Assembly: GCA_019414445.1 (NCBI GenBank)
Contig: DXMA01000001.1
Span: 1-64,000, forward strand
Direction: 5' to 3'
DNA from: Collinsella sp.
GTDB lineage: Bacteria; Actinomycetota; Coriobacteriia; Coriobacteriales; Coriobacteriaceae
DNA length: 64,000 nt
The notes under the pieces are model-generated. The model did no database searches. It was not told where the DNA came from and saw only the letters and a list, made by a program, of their open reading frames with translations. The translations under genes and the position numbers were made by a program. Of this stretch, positions 37,599-45,185 are shown piece after piece (positions within the stretch are counted from its first letter, which is position 1; every line of letters begins with the position of its first letter).

Positions 37599-40376
37599 AT
37601 GATTCTCAGCGGACCGGGGATTAGCTATACCGAGCCCGATATCGGCGCGGAGTTCGTGCCGCCGATACCGGAGCATCCGCGCGAGGCCATCGTCAAACTG
37701 TGTGAGCACTGCACCAACCGCCTGCTGCACCGCGACGAGCTGCTGGGCTACGAGTACTGGTCGTTTGCCGAGGCCGCAACCGACGAGCAGGCCGAAGTGC
37801 TCTGCAAGATGAAGATGCGCCGTCCCTATACGCTGCCCGAGATGGTCAAGCTCACCGGCATGCCCGAGGCCGATATCGAAAAAATGCTCGACGACATGAG
37901 CTACACGGGTCTGCTCGAGTACAACTGGGAAAACCCCGAGCGCGCCAAGCAGTGGGTGCTGCCCATGCTGGTGCCGGGTTCCGCCGAGTTCCTCAACATG
38001 CGCGTGAGCCAGCTCGAGGAGCATCCGGTCTATGCCAAGTTCTTTGAGCAGGCGTCCAAGGGACCGCTGTCCAAGGCCACGCCGATGGTGCCGCCCGGCG
38101 GTGCCGGCATCGGCATGCATGTCATTCCGGTCGAGAAGGCCATCGATGCTGCGAGCACCTCGGTGCCGATCGAGCATATCGAGCATTGGCTCGACAAATA
38201 CGAAGGTAAGTATGCCGCTAGCACCTGCAGCTGCCGCGCGAGCCGTCGCGTGATGGGAGAGGGCTGCGCCGACGACCCGGCCGATTGGTGCATCGCCGTG
38301 GGCGATATGGCCGACTACGTGGTCGAGACCGACCGCGGCCATTATGTGACGCGCGAGGAGGTCTACGACATCCTGCGCCAGGCCGAGGACAACGGCTTTG
38401 TGCACCAGATCACCAACATCGACGGTGAGAACAAAATCTTCGCCATCTGCAACTGCAACGTCAACGTGTGCTACGCCCTGCGCACTTCGCAGCTGTTCAA
38501 CACGCCCAACCTGTCGCGCTCGGCCTACGTCGCCAAGGTCGAGAAGGACAAGTGCGTGGCCTGCGGTCGCTGCGTTGAGGTGTGTCCGGCCGGCGCCGCC
38601 AAACTGGGCCAGAAGCTCTGTAGCAAAAAGGCTGGCGGACAGGTGCCCGAGTATCCGCGCCAGGAGCTGCCCGATGCCACCAAGTGGGACCACACCAAGT
38701 GGTCGCCCAACTACCGCAACGACAACCGTATCGAGACGCATGAGTCCGGCACCGCTCCCTGCAAGACGGCCTGCCCCGCGCACGTTGCCGTTCAGGGCTA
38801 TTTGAAGCTCGCGGCGCAGGGCCGCTATGACGAGGCGTTGGCGCTCATCAAGCGCGAGAACCCGTTGCCCGCTATCTGCGGCCGTGTGTGCAACCGCCGC
38901 TGTGAGGATGCCTGCACCCGCGGTCGCGTGGACGAGGCCGTGGCCATCGACGAGGTCAAGAAGTTTATCGCCCAGCGCGATCTGGATGCCGCGACTCGCT
39001 ATGTCCCACCTGTGGTGACCCCGACGCGTGCCGGCGGCTTCGACCAGAAGATCGCCATCATCGGCGCCGGTCCGGCCGGTCTGTCCTGCGCCTTCTATCT
39101 GGCCGAGAAGGGCTACAAGCCCGTCGTGTTCGAGAAAAACGAGCGCCCGGGCGGCATGCTCACCTACGGCATTCCCAGCTTTAAGCTGCAGAAGGACGTT
39201 ATCGAGGCCGAGGTCGAGGTCATTCGCCTGATGGGCGCCGAGTTCCGCTATGGCGTGGAGGTCGGTCGCGATGTGACGCTCGACGAGCTTCGCGCGCAGG
39301 GCTTTAAAGCCTTTTACGTGGCCATTGGCTGCCAGGGTGGCCGCCTTGCCGGTATTCCGGGCGAGGATGCCGAGGACGTGACCGTGGCCGTCGACTTTTT
39401 GCGCGAGGTCAACAGCGGCAAGATCGACGCGCTGCCCGGGCGCACCATCGTGGTGGGCGGCGGCAACGTGGCCATCGATGTCGCGCGCAACGCCTGCCGT
39501 CTGGGTTCCGAGCACGTTGAGATGTTCTGCCCGGAGAGCGAGGTCAAGATGCCTGCCAGCGAGGAGGAGCGTCGCGAGGCCATTGAGGACGGCGCGCACA
39601 TTAGCTGCGGCTGGGGCCCCAAGGAGATTCACCTGGACGAGGCCGGTCGTGTGTGCGGTATCACCTTTAAGCGCTGCACGCGTGTCTTTGACGACGAGGG
39701 CCGTTTTGCGCCCGAGTATGACGAGAACGACTTGCGCCGTGTCGATGCCGACCGTGTCGTCATGTCGATTGGCCAGTCCATTGTGTGGGGCGACCTGCTG
39801 GCTGGCTCCAAGGTGGAGCTCGGCCGCAGCCAGGGTGCCCTTGCCGATCCGCAGACGTACCAGACCGCCGAGCCCGACATCTTTGTGGGCGGCGACGTCT
39901 ACACCGGTCCCAGCTTTGCTATCGACGCCATCGCCGCCGGTCACGAGGCCGCCGTGTCCATCCATCGCTTTGTGCAGCCGGGCTCCACGCTCACCATCGG
40001 CCGCAACCAGCGCCGCTACACCGCGCTTGACCGCGACGATGTTGTGATTGAGAGCTATGACAACGCAAGCCGCGAGGTGGCACGTGTCGACCGCGAGCGC
40101 GAGAAGGCTGCGCCCTTTAGCGAGTACGTCGAGACCTTTACCGAGGAGCAGGTGCGCGCCGAGACCGCTCGCTGCTTGGGCTGCGGTGCCTCGATCGTCG
40201 ACCCCAACAAGTGCATCGGCTGCGGCCTGTGCACCACCAAGTGCGCGTTTGACGCCATCCATCTGGATCGCGACCGCCCCGAGTGCTCCACGATGGTCAA
40301 ATACGAGCAAAAGCTCCCCAGCCTCGGCAAGTACGCTTTGAAGCGTGCGATCAAAATCAAATTTGGGAAGAAATAA
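37599..40376 (+). CDS. FAD-dependent pyridine nucleotide oxidoreductase with multiple Fe-S domains
   Basis: This 925-residue protein combines several modules. An N-terminal region (about 1-330) has Cys motifs CEHCTNR, STCSCRASRR and CNCNVNVC and a ferredoxin motif CVACGRCVEVCP (about 319). A GltD/DPYD-type Fe-S helical domain (CKTACPAHVAVQGYL, CGRVCNRRCEDAC, about 388-440) follows. Then come two Rossmann folds (AIIGAGPAGLSCAFYL, about 490; VVGGGNVAIDVARN, about 622, for NAD(P)) and IFVGGDVYTGPS near 765. A C-terminal ferredoxin (CLGCGAS, CIGCGLCTTKC) completes it. It resembles NADPH-dependent electron-bifurcating or GltD-like enzymes; the acceptor is unknown. The ATG at 37599 follows AGAAGGGACGACT. 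Confidence 0.88.
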   Translation: MILSGPGISYTEPDIGAEFVPPIPEHPREAIVKLCEHCTNRLLHRDELLGYEYWSFAEAATDEQAEVLCKMKMRRPYTLPEMVKLTGMPEADIEKMLDDMSYTGLLEYNWENPERAKQWVLPMLVPGSAEFLNMRVSQLEEHPVYAKFFEQASKGPLSKATPMVPPGGAGIGMHVIPVEKAIDAASTSVPIEHIEHWLDKYEGKYAASTCSCRASRRVMGEGCADDPADWCIAVGDMADYVVETDRGHYVTREEVYDILRQAEDNGFVHQITNIDGENKIFAICNCNVNVCYALRTSQLFNTPNLSRSAYVAKVEKDKCVACGRCVEVCPAGAAKLGQKLCSKKAGGQVPEYPRQELPDATKWDHTKWSPNYRNDNRIETHESGTAPCKTACPAHVAVQGYLKLAAQGRYDEALALIKRENPLPAICGRVCNRRCEDACTRGRVDEAVAIDEVKKFIAQRDLDAATRYVPPVVTPTRAGGFDQKIAIIGAGPAGLSCAFYLAEKGYKPVVFEKNERPGGMLTYGIPSFKLQKDVIEAEVEVIRLMGAEFRYGVEVGRDVTLDELRAQGFKAFYVAIGCQGGRLAGIPGEDAEDVTVAVDFLREVNSGKIDALPGRTIVVGGGNVAIDVARNACRLGSEHVEMFCPESEVKMPASEEERREAIEDGAHISCGWGPKEIHLDEAGRVCGITFKRCTRVFDDEGRFAPEYDENDLRRVDADRVVMSIGQSIVWGDLLAGSKVELGRSQGALADPQTYQTAEPDIFVGGDVYTGPSFAIDAIAAGHEAAVSIHRFVQPGSTLTIGRNQRRYTALDRDDVVIESYDNASREVARVDREREKAAPFSEYVETFTEEQVRAETARCLGCGASIVDPNKCIGCGLCTTKCAFDAIHLDRDRPECSTMVKYEQKLPSLGKYALKRAIKIKFGKK

Positions 40377-40415
40377 AAAACGCAACAAACAAGAGAACGG
40401 CGTAGAGAACGGTTG

Positions 40416-40559
40416 GACAGCGAGCGAGTCCCAGGCGTGGCGAGGTGCCTTGAAAGAGGAGGGCATAGGGCTTTTGCCCATGCCCGACGATTGAAAGGCA
40501 GATCGTCCGTCTGGGGCTCGCGCAGCGTCAAGTCGACCGCCGTTCGTTAGAACGGCGGA
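40416..40559 (+). other. Structured 144-nt element, copy 2 (hypA leader)
   Basis: This is the ungapped homologue of 2202-2345. The outer stem is AGTCCCAG (40427) with CTGGGGCT (40511), containing one G-U pair on the plus strand. The inner stem is GGGCAT-a-GGGC/GCCC-ATGCCC closed by TTTT. The terminal hairpin CCGCCGTTC/GAACGGCGG ends 9 bp before the hypA GTG and overlaps its weak ribosome-binding region. Conserved unpaired blocks are GCCTTGAAAGAGGA and CGACGANTGAAAGGC. Riboswitch-like control of hypA is possible. Confidence 0.75.
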
Positions 40560-40566
40560 AGAAAAA

Positions 40567-40995
40567 GTGCATGAATTAGGAATCGTCTATCACATCATTC
40601 GCGATGTCGAGAATGTGGCGCGCGCCAATGGCGTGAGTCGCGTTTCGAGCGTGACGCTGCTCCTGGGCGAGGTCTCGGGCGTCGTTCCCGATCTGCTGCT
40701 TGATGCTTGGCGCTGGGCGGCAGATAAAAAGCCTATCACGCAGGGCGCGGAGCTTATTGTGGAGCCTGTCGAGGCCGTGACGCATTGCGAGGCGTGCGGC
40801 TGCGACTACGCGACGGTCGAGCACGGCAAGACCTGCCCCCATTGCGGTAGCGGCGAGACCTATCTGCTGCAGGGCCAGGAGGTCATGATCAAGCAGATCG
40901 AGACCCCCGACGAGGACCCGACAGACGCTGCCCCCGACGGCCTATCCGATGCCCCCGATGCCGTCGACGCCGCCAACCCCCTCCACATCGCCTAA
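40567..40995 (+). CDS. hypA: Hydrogenase nickel-insertion protein HypA
   Basis: HypA (142 residues) delivers nickel to the [NiFe] hydrogenase large subunit. It begins MHELGIVYH with the nickel ligand His2 and contains the zinc site CEACGCDY...CPHCGSGE (about 75-100). The GTG at 40567 is required to give the MHE start. Relative to the usual 115 residues it has an acidic tail of about 28 residues (DEDPTDAAPDGLSDAPDAVD). It is far from the hypCDEF cluster, and hypB is not in the window. Confidence 0.93.
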   Translation: MHELGIVYHIIRDVENVARANGVSRVSSVTLLLGEVSGVVPDLLLDAWRWAADKKPITQGAELIVEPVEAVTHCEACGCDYATVEHGKTCPHCGSGETYLLQGQEVMIKQIETPDEDPTDAAPDGLSDAPDAVDAANPLHIA

Positions 40996-40997
40996 CT

Positions 40998-41053
40998 TAG
41001 TCGTTGGGGACGTTCTTAAACGACTAGTCATTAAAGAACGTCCCTAACGACTA
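40998..41053. repeat. Long hairpin with GGGGAC core after hypA
   Basis: TAGTCGTTGGGGACGTTCTT at 40998-41017 pairs with 41034-41053 with one mismatch; the loop repeats CGACTAGTC. The GGGGAC core also occurs in the hairpin at 19910. It overlaps the end of the hypA transcript. Confidence 0.65.
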
Positions 41054-41095
41054 CTTTGCTAGATTATATTTCTTACCATTAGTCAAGCACCATCT

Positions 41096-41265
41096 GTTTA
41101 AACGAAATAGCCTCAACGCGAGCACATTTGTGTCTGTTTAAAACCGGCAATAATGAACAGCGTGCTCAATTCGGTCATGTAAATAGATCAGCTATCAATC
41201 CTCAGCAGCAAATCAGCCAAAATACTGGAATGTAATCAGCTTGTAACAAAACAAGACGTTTAAAC
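41096..41265. promoter_or_regulatory. AT-rich leader of the mannose PTS operon with GTTTAAAC sites
   Basis: The stretch 41054-41369 is much more AT-rich than its surroundings and has no gene. It contains GTTTAAAC at 41096-41103 and 41258-41265, and GTTTAAAA at 41136-41143; these 8-bp palindromes may be operator halves. TTTGCAG occurs at 41282 and 41311, and TATACT near 41318 may be the -10 box. A -24/-12 sigma-54 promoter is not convincingly present. Confidence 0.4.
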
Positions 41266-41369
41266 AAATAATGCTACCTTTTGCAGTTTTTCAAACAATT
41301 CTGCTGTATTTGCAGCTATACTCCATAACTGTCGTGTAGGAATTACGTAGACAAAAAGGAGGTTATGTG

Positions 41370-42359
41370 ATGGTAAGTATTGTTCTTGCTAGCCATGGTG
41401 ACTTGGCGGCTGGAATCAAGCAGACGGGCTCGATGGTCTTTGGCGATCAGCCGTCTGTTGCCGTGGTCTCGCTCGAGCCGAGCATGGGCCCCGACGACTT
41501 CCGTGCCAAGGTCGAGGAGGCAATCGCTTCCTTCGAGGACCAGGAGCAGGTGCTCTTCCTCGTTGATCTGTGGGGCGGCACGCCGTTCAACCAGATCAGC
41601 GGGCTCATCGAGGGCCACGATTCCTGGGCTATCGTCACCGGTGTCAACCTGCCTATGCTCATCGAGGCATATTCGCAGCGCTTTGACGCAAAGAACACTG
41701 CACATGCGATCGCAAAACATCTCGTGACTGAGGCTAAGGCCGGCGTGCGCGTCAAGCCCGAGTCTCTGGAGCCCGAGGAGAAGAAGCCGGCTGCGGCCGC
41801 CGCTGCTCCTGCGGGTGCCATTCCTCCGGGAACGGTGATCGGCGACGGGCACATCAAGATCGCCCACGTCCGTATCGACACGCGCCTGCTGCATGGTCAG
41901 GTGGCCACCACGTGGACCAAGCAGATCAACCCCAACCGCATCATCGTGGTCTCCGACGGCGTTGCTCACGACGAGCTCCGCAAGACCATGATCGAGCAGG
42001 CTGCCCCTCCGGGAGTCCACGCCAACGTCGTGCCTATCAAGAAGATGGCCGAGGTCGTCAAGGACACGCGCTTTGGCGACACCAAGGCGATGCTGCTGTT
42101 CGAGAACCCGCAGGATCTGCTCAGGGCCATCGAGGCCGGCGTCGACATCAAGGAAGCCAACATCGGTTCCATGGCCCACTCCAAGGGCAAGGTCGTCGTC
42201 ACTAACGCCGTCGCCATGGGCGATGACGATGTCAAGACCATCGAGGCTCTCAAGGCCAAGGGCGTCAAGTTCGAGGTCCGCAAGGTTCCTTCGGATTCCT
42301 CCGAGGATCTCGACGCCATGTTGAAGAAAGCTAAGGCCGAACTGGCCGCTCAAGCATAG
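41370..42359 (+). CDS. manX: PTS mannose-family EIIAB fusion
   Basis: This 329-residue protein fuses EIIA (about 1-130; VLASHGDLAAG with the phosphorylated His, and VDLWGGTPFNQ) to EIIB (about 165-325; VRIDTRLLHGQVATTW with its His) through an Ala/Pro/Glu-rich linker. It is the cytoplasmic phosphotransfer component of a mannose/glucose PTS. AGGAGG lies 8 bp before the ATG at 41370. The operon EIIAB-EIIC-EIID-ManO matches the main glucose/mannose PTS of many Gram-positives. Confidence 0.95.
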   Translation: MVSIVLASHGDLAAGIKQTGSMVFGDQPSVAVVSLEPSMGPDDFRAKVEEAIASFEDQEQVLFLVDLWGGTPFNQISGLIEGHDSWAIVTGVNLPMLIEAYSQRFDAKNTAHAIAKHLVTEAKAGVRVKPESLEPEEKKPAAAAAAPAGAIPPGTVIGDGHIKIAHVRIDTRLLHGQVATTWTKQINPNRIIVVSDGVAHDELRKTMIEQAAPPGVHANVVPIKKMAEVVKDTRFGDTKAMLLFENPQDLLRAIEAGVDIKEANIGSMAHSKGKVVVTNAVAMGDDDVKTIEALKAKGVKFEVRKVPSDSSEDLDAMLKKAKAELAAQA

Positions 42360-42377
42360 TAAAGGAGGGTCCGATAC

Positions 42378-43196
42378 ATGTCTGCAATCACTATTCTGCT
42401 TGTTGCGATTGTCGCGTTGCTTGCCGGTATGGAAGGCGTTCTGGATGAGTTCCAGTTCCATCAGCCGCTCGTGGCATGCACGCTTATCGGTCTCGTAACC
42501 GGTCACCTTCAGGAGGGCATCCTCCTGGGCGGTTCGCTCCAGATGATGGCCCTTGGCTGGGCTAACGTCGGCGCCGCCGTCGCGCCTGACGCCGCTCTGG
42601 CCTCGGTCGCTTCTTCGATCATCATGGTGCTCGCCCTCAACGGTGGCGCCACCGATTCGGCCAAGGCCGTTACCGCCGCCATCGCCGTCGCCGTCCCGCT
42701 GTCGGTCGCTGGTCTGTTCCTGACCATGATCTGCCGTACCCTGGCTACCGCTATGGTTCACGCCATGGACGCCTGCGCCGAGAAGGGCGACTTCGCCGGC
42801 ATCGAGCGTTGGCAGTACGCCGGCATCCTCATGCAGGGTGTTCGTATCGCCATCCCGGCAGTACTTCTGTGCATCATCCCGGCCGAGGCCGTTACCAGCG
42901 CGCTTAACGCTATGCCCGATTGGCTGTCCGGCGGCATGGCTGTCGGCGGCGGCATGGTCGCTTCCGTCGGTTACGCCATGGTCATCAACATGATGGCCAC
43001 CAAGGAGACCTGGCCGTTCTTCATCCTCGGCTTTGTCCTTGCTGCCATCCCTCAGCTCACGCTGATCGCCCTTGGCCTCATCGGCATCTCCCTTGCCCTC
43101 ATCTACCTTGGCCTTAAGGATCTGGCCAAGCAGGGTGGCGGCATGGGCGGTGGCTCCGGTGACCCGCTCGGCGACATTCTGAACGATTACGAGTAG
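42378..43196 (+). CDS. manY: PTS mannose-family EIIC
   Basis: EIIC (272 residues) has about eight membrane segments and the family region VLDEFQFHQPLVACTLIGLV (about 22-41) followed by LLGGSLQMMALGWANVGAA. With EIID it forms the sugar translocator. It lies 18 bp after EIIAB, with AAAGGAGGGTCCGATAC before the ATG. Confidence 0.95.
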   Translation: MSAITILLVAIVALLAGMEGVLDEFQFHQPLVACTLIGLVTGHLQEGILLGGSLQMMALGWANVGAAVAPDAALASVASSIIMVLALNGGATDSAKAVTAAIAVAVPLSVAGLFLTMICRTLATAMVHAMDACAEKGDFAGIERWQYAGILMQGVRIAIPAVLLCIIPAEAVTSALNAMPDWLSGGMAVGGGMVASVGYAMVINMMATKETWPFFILGFVLAAIPQLTLIALGLIGISLALIYLGLKDLAKQGGGMGGGSGDPLGDILNDYE

Positions 43197-43212
43197 GAGG
43201 GGAGTGATACAT

Positions 43213-44133
43213 ATGGCAGAGAACAAGATTCAGCTCACCAAGGCTGACCGTAAGAAGGTTTGCTTCCGTCATCAGTTCCTTCAGGGCTCGTGGAACTACG
43301 AGCGTATGCAGAACGGCGGCTGGTGCTTCGCAATGATCCCTGCGATCAAGAAGCTCTACACCAGCAAGGATGACCAGATTGCCGCTCTTAAGCGCCACCT
43401 GGAGTTCTATAACACCCACCCCTATGTTTCCGCCCCCGTCATTGGCGTTACCCTCGCCCTCGAGGAGGAGCGCGCCAACGGTGCTCCGATTGACGACGTC
43501 GCCATTCAGGGCGTCAAGGTCGGTATGATGGGCCCGCTCGCCGGCGTCGGCGACCCCGCCTTCTGGTTCACCCTTCGCCCGATTCTGGGTGCACTGGGCG
43601 CTTCCCTGGCCCTGTCCGGCAGCATCGCCGGTCCGCTGCTGTTCTTCTTCGCGTGGAACATCATCCGTTACGCCTTCCTGTGGTACACGCAGGAGTTTGG
43701 CTACAAGGTCGGCTCCTCCATCGCCAAGGACCTCTCCGGCGGTCTGATGGGCAAGGTCACCGAGGGTGCTTCCATCCTGGGTATGTTCATCATCGGCGCC
43801 CTGGTCGAGCGCTGGGTGTCCATCTCCTTCACCCCGGTCGTCTCCAAGGTCACGCAGTCCGCTGGCGCCTATATCGACTGGGCCAACCTGCCCGCCGGTT
43901 CTGAGGGCATCAAGCAGGCATTGACGATGTACAGCTCTGTCGGTGCCAACGCACTCGACCCGGTGAAGGTCACCACGCTTCAGGCCAACCTCGATCAGCT
44001 CATCCCCGGCCTTGCCGCCGTGTGCCTGACCCTTCTGGTCTGCAAGCTCCTCAAGAAGAAGGTCAGCCCGATCGTCATCATCCTGGCTCTCTTCGCCGTC
44101 GGCATCATCGGTCGCGTCTGCGGCTTCATGTAA
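43213..44133 (+). CDS. manZ: PTS mannose-family EIID
   Basis: EIID (306 residues) has FRHQFLQGSWNYERMQNGGW (about 19-38), GMMGPLAGVGDPAFWFTLRP (about 108-127) and C-terminal membrane helices. GGAGGGGAGTG precedes the ATG at 43213; an in-frame GTG at 43204 is less likely. It completes the membrane part of the PTS. Confidence 0.95.
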   Translation: MAENKIQLTKADRKKVCFRHQFLQGSWNYERMQNGGWCFAMIPAIKKLYTSKDDQIAALKRHLEFYNTHPYVSAPVIGVTLALEEERANGAPIDDVAIQGVKVGMMGPLAGVGDPAFWFTLRPILGALGASLALSGSIAGPLLFFFAWNIIRYAFLWYTQEFGYKVGSSIAKDLSGGLMGKVTEGASILGMFIIGALVERWVSISFTPVVSKVTQSAGAYIDWANLPAGSEGIKQALTMYSSVGANALDPVKVTTLQANLDQLIPGLAAVCLTLLVCKLLKKKVSPIVIILALFAVGIIGRVCGFM

Positions 44134-44189
44134 GCACGCTTCGGCTTAAGACCGAGAGTTGCTAGGCAAGGGCTTTTGAGCCATTGAAA

Positions 44190-44233
44190 CGGACCGCACC
44201 CGGTGGGTACACTGGATGCGGTCCGATTGTTTT
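44190..44233 (+). terminator. Terminator or attenuator between EIID and manO
   Basis: CGGACCGCA at 44190-44198 pairs with TGCGGTCCG at 44217-44225, followed by ATTGTTTTA. It lies just before the manO ribosome-binding site, so manO may be expressed by readthrough. Confidence 0.7.
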
Positions 44234-44253
44234 ATTTGGAGGGCGAGGCGCGT

Positions 44254-44652
44254 ATGGCGCAATCTCAGAACAGCACGGTCGATCTGGCAACGCCGGCAAC
44301 CTGCCTGATGGGGCTTACCAGTCACGGTAACGTGATGGTGGGCAATAAGGCGTTTGAGTACTATAACGAGCGCAATCCCGAGGATTATATCCAAATCCCG
44401 TGGGACGAGGTCGACTATATTGCCGCCGAGGTTTTGCGCGGCACCAAGAAGATTACGCGTTTTGCCATCTTCACCAAGGACAACGGCCACTTTACGTTTT
44501 CGACGCGCGACGATAAAGAGACGCTTCGCGCGGTCCGTAAGTACGTCGACGAGGATAAGCTCGTGCGTTCGCCCGACTTTATCGATGTGACGGCCAAGGG
44601 CGCCAAGAGCATCCCCTCCGTTATCAAAAACCTTTTCCACAAAGGCAAGTAG
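44254..44652 (+). CDS. manO: DUF956 family protein ManO
   Basis: This 132-residue protein (start MAQSQNSTVDLATPATCLMG; core QIPWDEVDYIAAEVLRG and FAIFTKDNGHFTFST) belongs to DUF956, found after manXYZ in many Firmicutes and linked to regulation of that PTS. GGAGGGCGAGG precedes the ATG at 44254. GAGCGCCCC-N7-GGGGCGC just after the stop may end the transcript and merges into array C. Confidence 0.88.
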   Translation: MAQSQNSTVDLATPATCLMGLTSHGNVMVGNKAFEYYNERNPEDYIQIPWDEVDYIAAEVLRGTKKITRFAIFTKDNGHFTFSTRDDKETLRAVRKYVDEDKLVRSPDFIDVTAKGAKSIPSVIKNLFHKGK

Positions 44653-44706
44653 TCATTAAAGAGCGCCCCCTCAAAGTGGGGCGCAGTCTCCCATGTGGCT
44701 CGATCG

Positions 44707-44876
44707 GGAAAGTGCATCCCAGTTCGAGCGTCGATTCCGGGATGTAGTTTCCGGAACGGGGTCGTTTGGGAAACCGTGTCCCGTTTCGAGCCGAAATTCT
44801 GGGTCACAGTTTCCCAGCGAAGTCTCATGGGGAAAGTCTGACCCAGAATTTGCCTGGATAGTGGGACGCACTTTCC
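44707..44876. repeat. Phased alternating-arm array C (6 arms)
   Basis: Arms start at 44707, 44739, 44769, 44801, 44831 and 44863, alternating GGAAANNNNNNCCC and its complement, with spacings 32, 30, 32, 30, 32 bp, identical to array A. A degenerate seventh arm, GGGGCGCAGTCTCC, lies at 44678. The array fills the gap between manO and the tRNA gene. Confidence 0.85.
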
Positions 44877-44957
44877 GGAGGGCTGTTCCACCGCAACTTC
44901 GAAGAGTGGCTATACGTTGCATTACAGCGGCGTAAATCTGCTACACTAGTACAGCAT

Positions 44958-45033
44958 GCCTCCGTAGCTCAGGGGATAGAGCACCGCTCTCCTAAAGCGG
45001 GTGTCGACGGTTCGAATCCGCCCGGGGGCACCA
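44958..45033 (+). tRNA. tRNA-Arg (anticodon CCU)
   Basis: The 76-nt sequence folds as a cloverleaf: acceptor GCCTCCG/CGGGGGC with one G-U pair, D arm GCTC/GAGC, anticodon stem CCGCT/AGCGG with loop CTCCTAA (anticodon CCU) and T loop TTCGAAT. Discriminator A and CCA (45031-45033) are encoded. It reads AGG codons. TTGCAT (44917) and TACACT (44942) may be its promoter. Confidence 0.95.
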
Positions 45034-45043
45034 GAGATTTGTC

Positions 45044-45076
45044 GAGCCCGGTACACCGCCACGGTACCGGGCTCTT
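45044..45076 (+). terminator. Terminator of the tRNA-Arg gene
   Basis: GAGCCCGGTAC at 45044-45054 pairs with GTACCGGGCTC at 45064-45074, followed by TTC. It starts 10 bp after the tRNA. Confidence 0.75.
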
Positions 45077-45092
45077 CTGGTTCATGTCATGT

Positions 45093-45133
45093 CAAAAACG
45101 AAGCGCCCGCTTGCTGGGGGAGCAAGCGGGCGC
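45093..45133 (-). terminator. Terminator of the cell-wall signalling operon
   Basis: GCGCCCGCTTGCT and AGCAAGCGGGCGC (13 bp, loop GGGGG) are followed on the minus strand by CTTCGTTTTTG. It lies 53 bp past the PASTA kinase stop, at the end of the minus-strand operon. Confidence 0.85.
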
Positions 45134-45185
45134 CTGTGAGCGAATATGTTTGCGGCGGGAGCCGTAATGGGCGGTGGGGCGGCGA

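Noticed and set aside
37425..40481. A 1018-codon open frame antisense to the oxidoreductase gene
   Set aside because: It is a by-product of GC-rich codon use on the other strand. It has no family motifs or convincing ribosome-binding site, and the sense frame encodes clear FAD and Fe-S domains. Similar shadows lie opposite the hydratase (20142-22196) and dnaK (15591-17141).
40416..40559. Molybdenum-cofactor riboswitch
   Set aside because: The CCGACGA segment vaguely recalls that family, but I cannot confirm the consensus from memory, and the neighbours are nickel-hydrogenase genes, not molybdopterin genes.
41220..41242. Sigma-54 promoter before the mannose PTS operon
   Set aside because: A GG-N10-GC pair exists, but the TGGCAC and TTGC elements do not match. 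Actinobacteria generally lack sigma-54, and no LevR-type activator is nearby.
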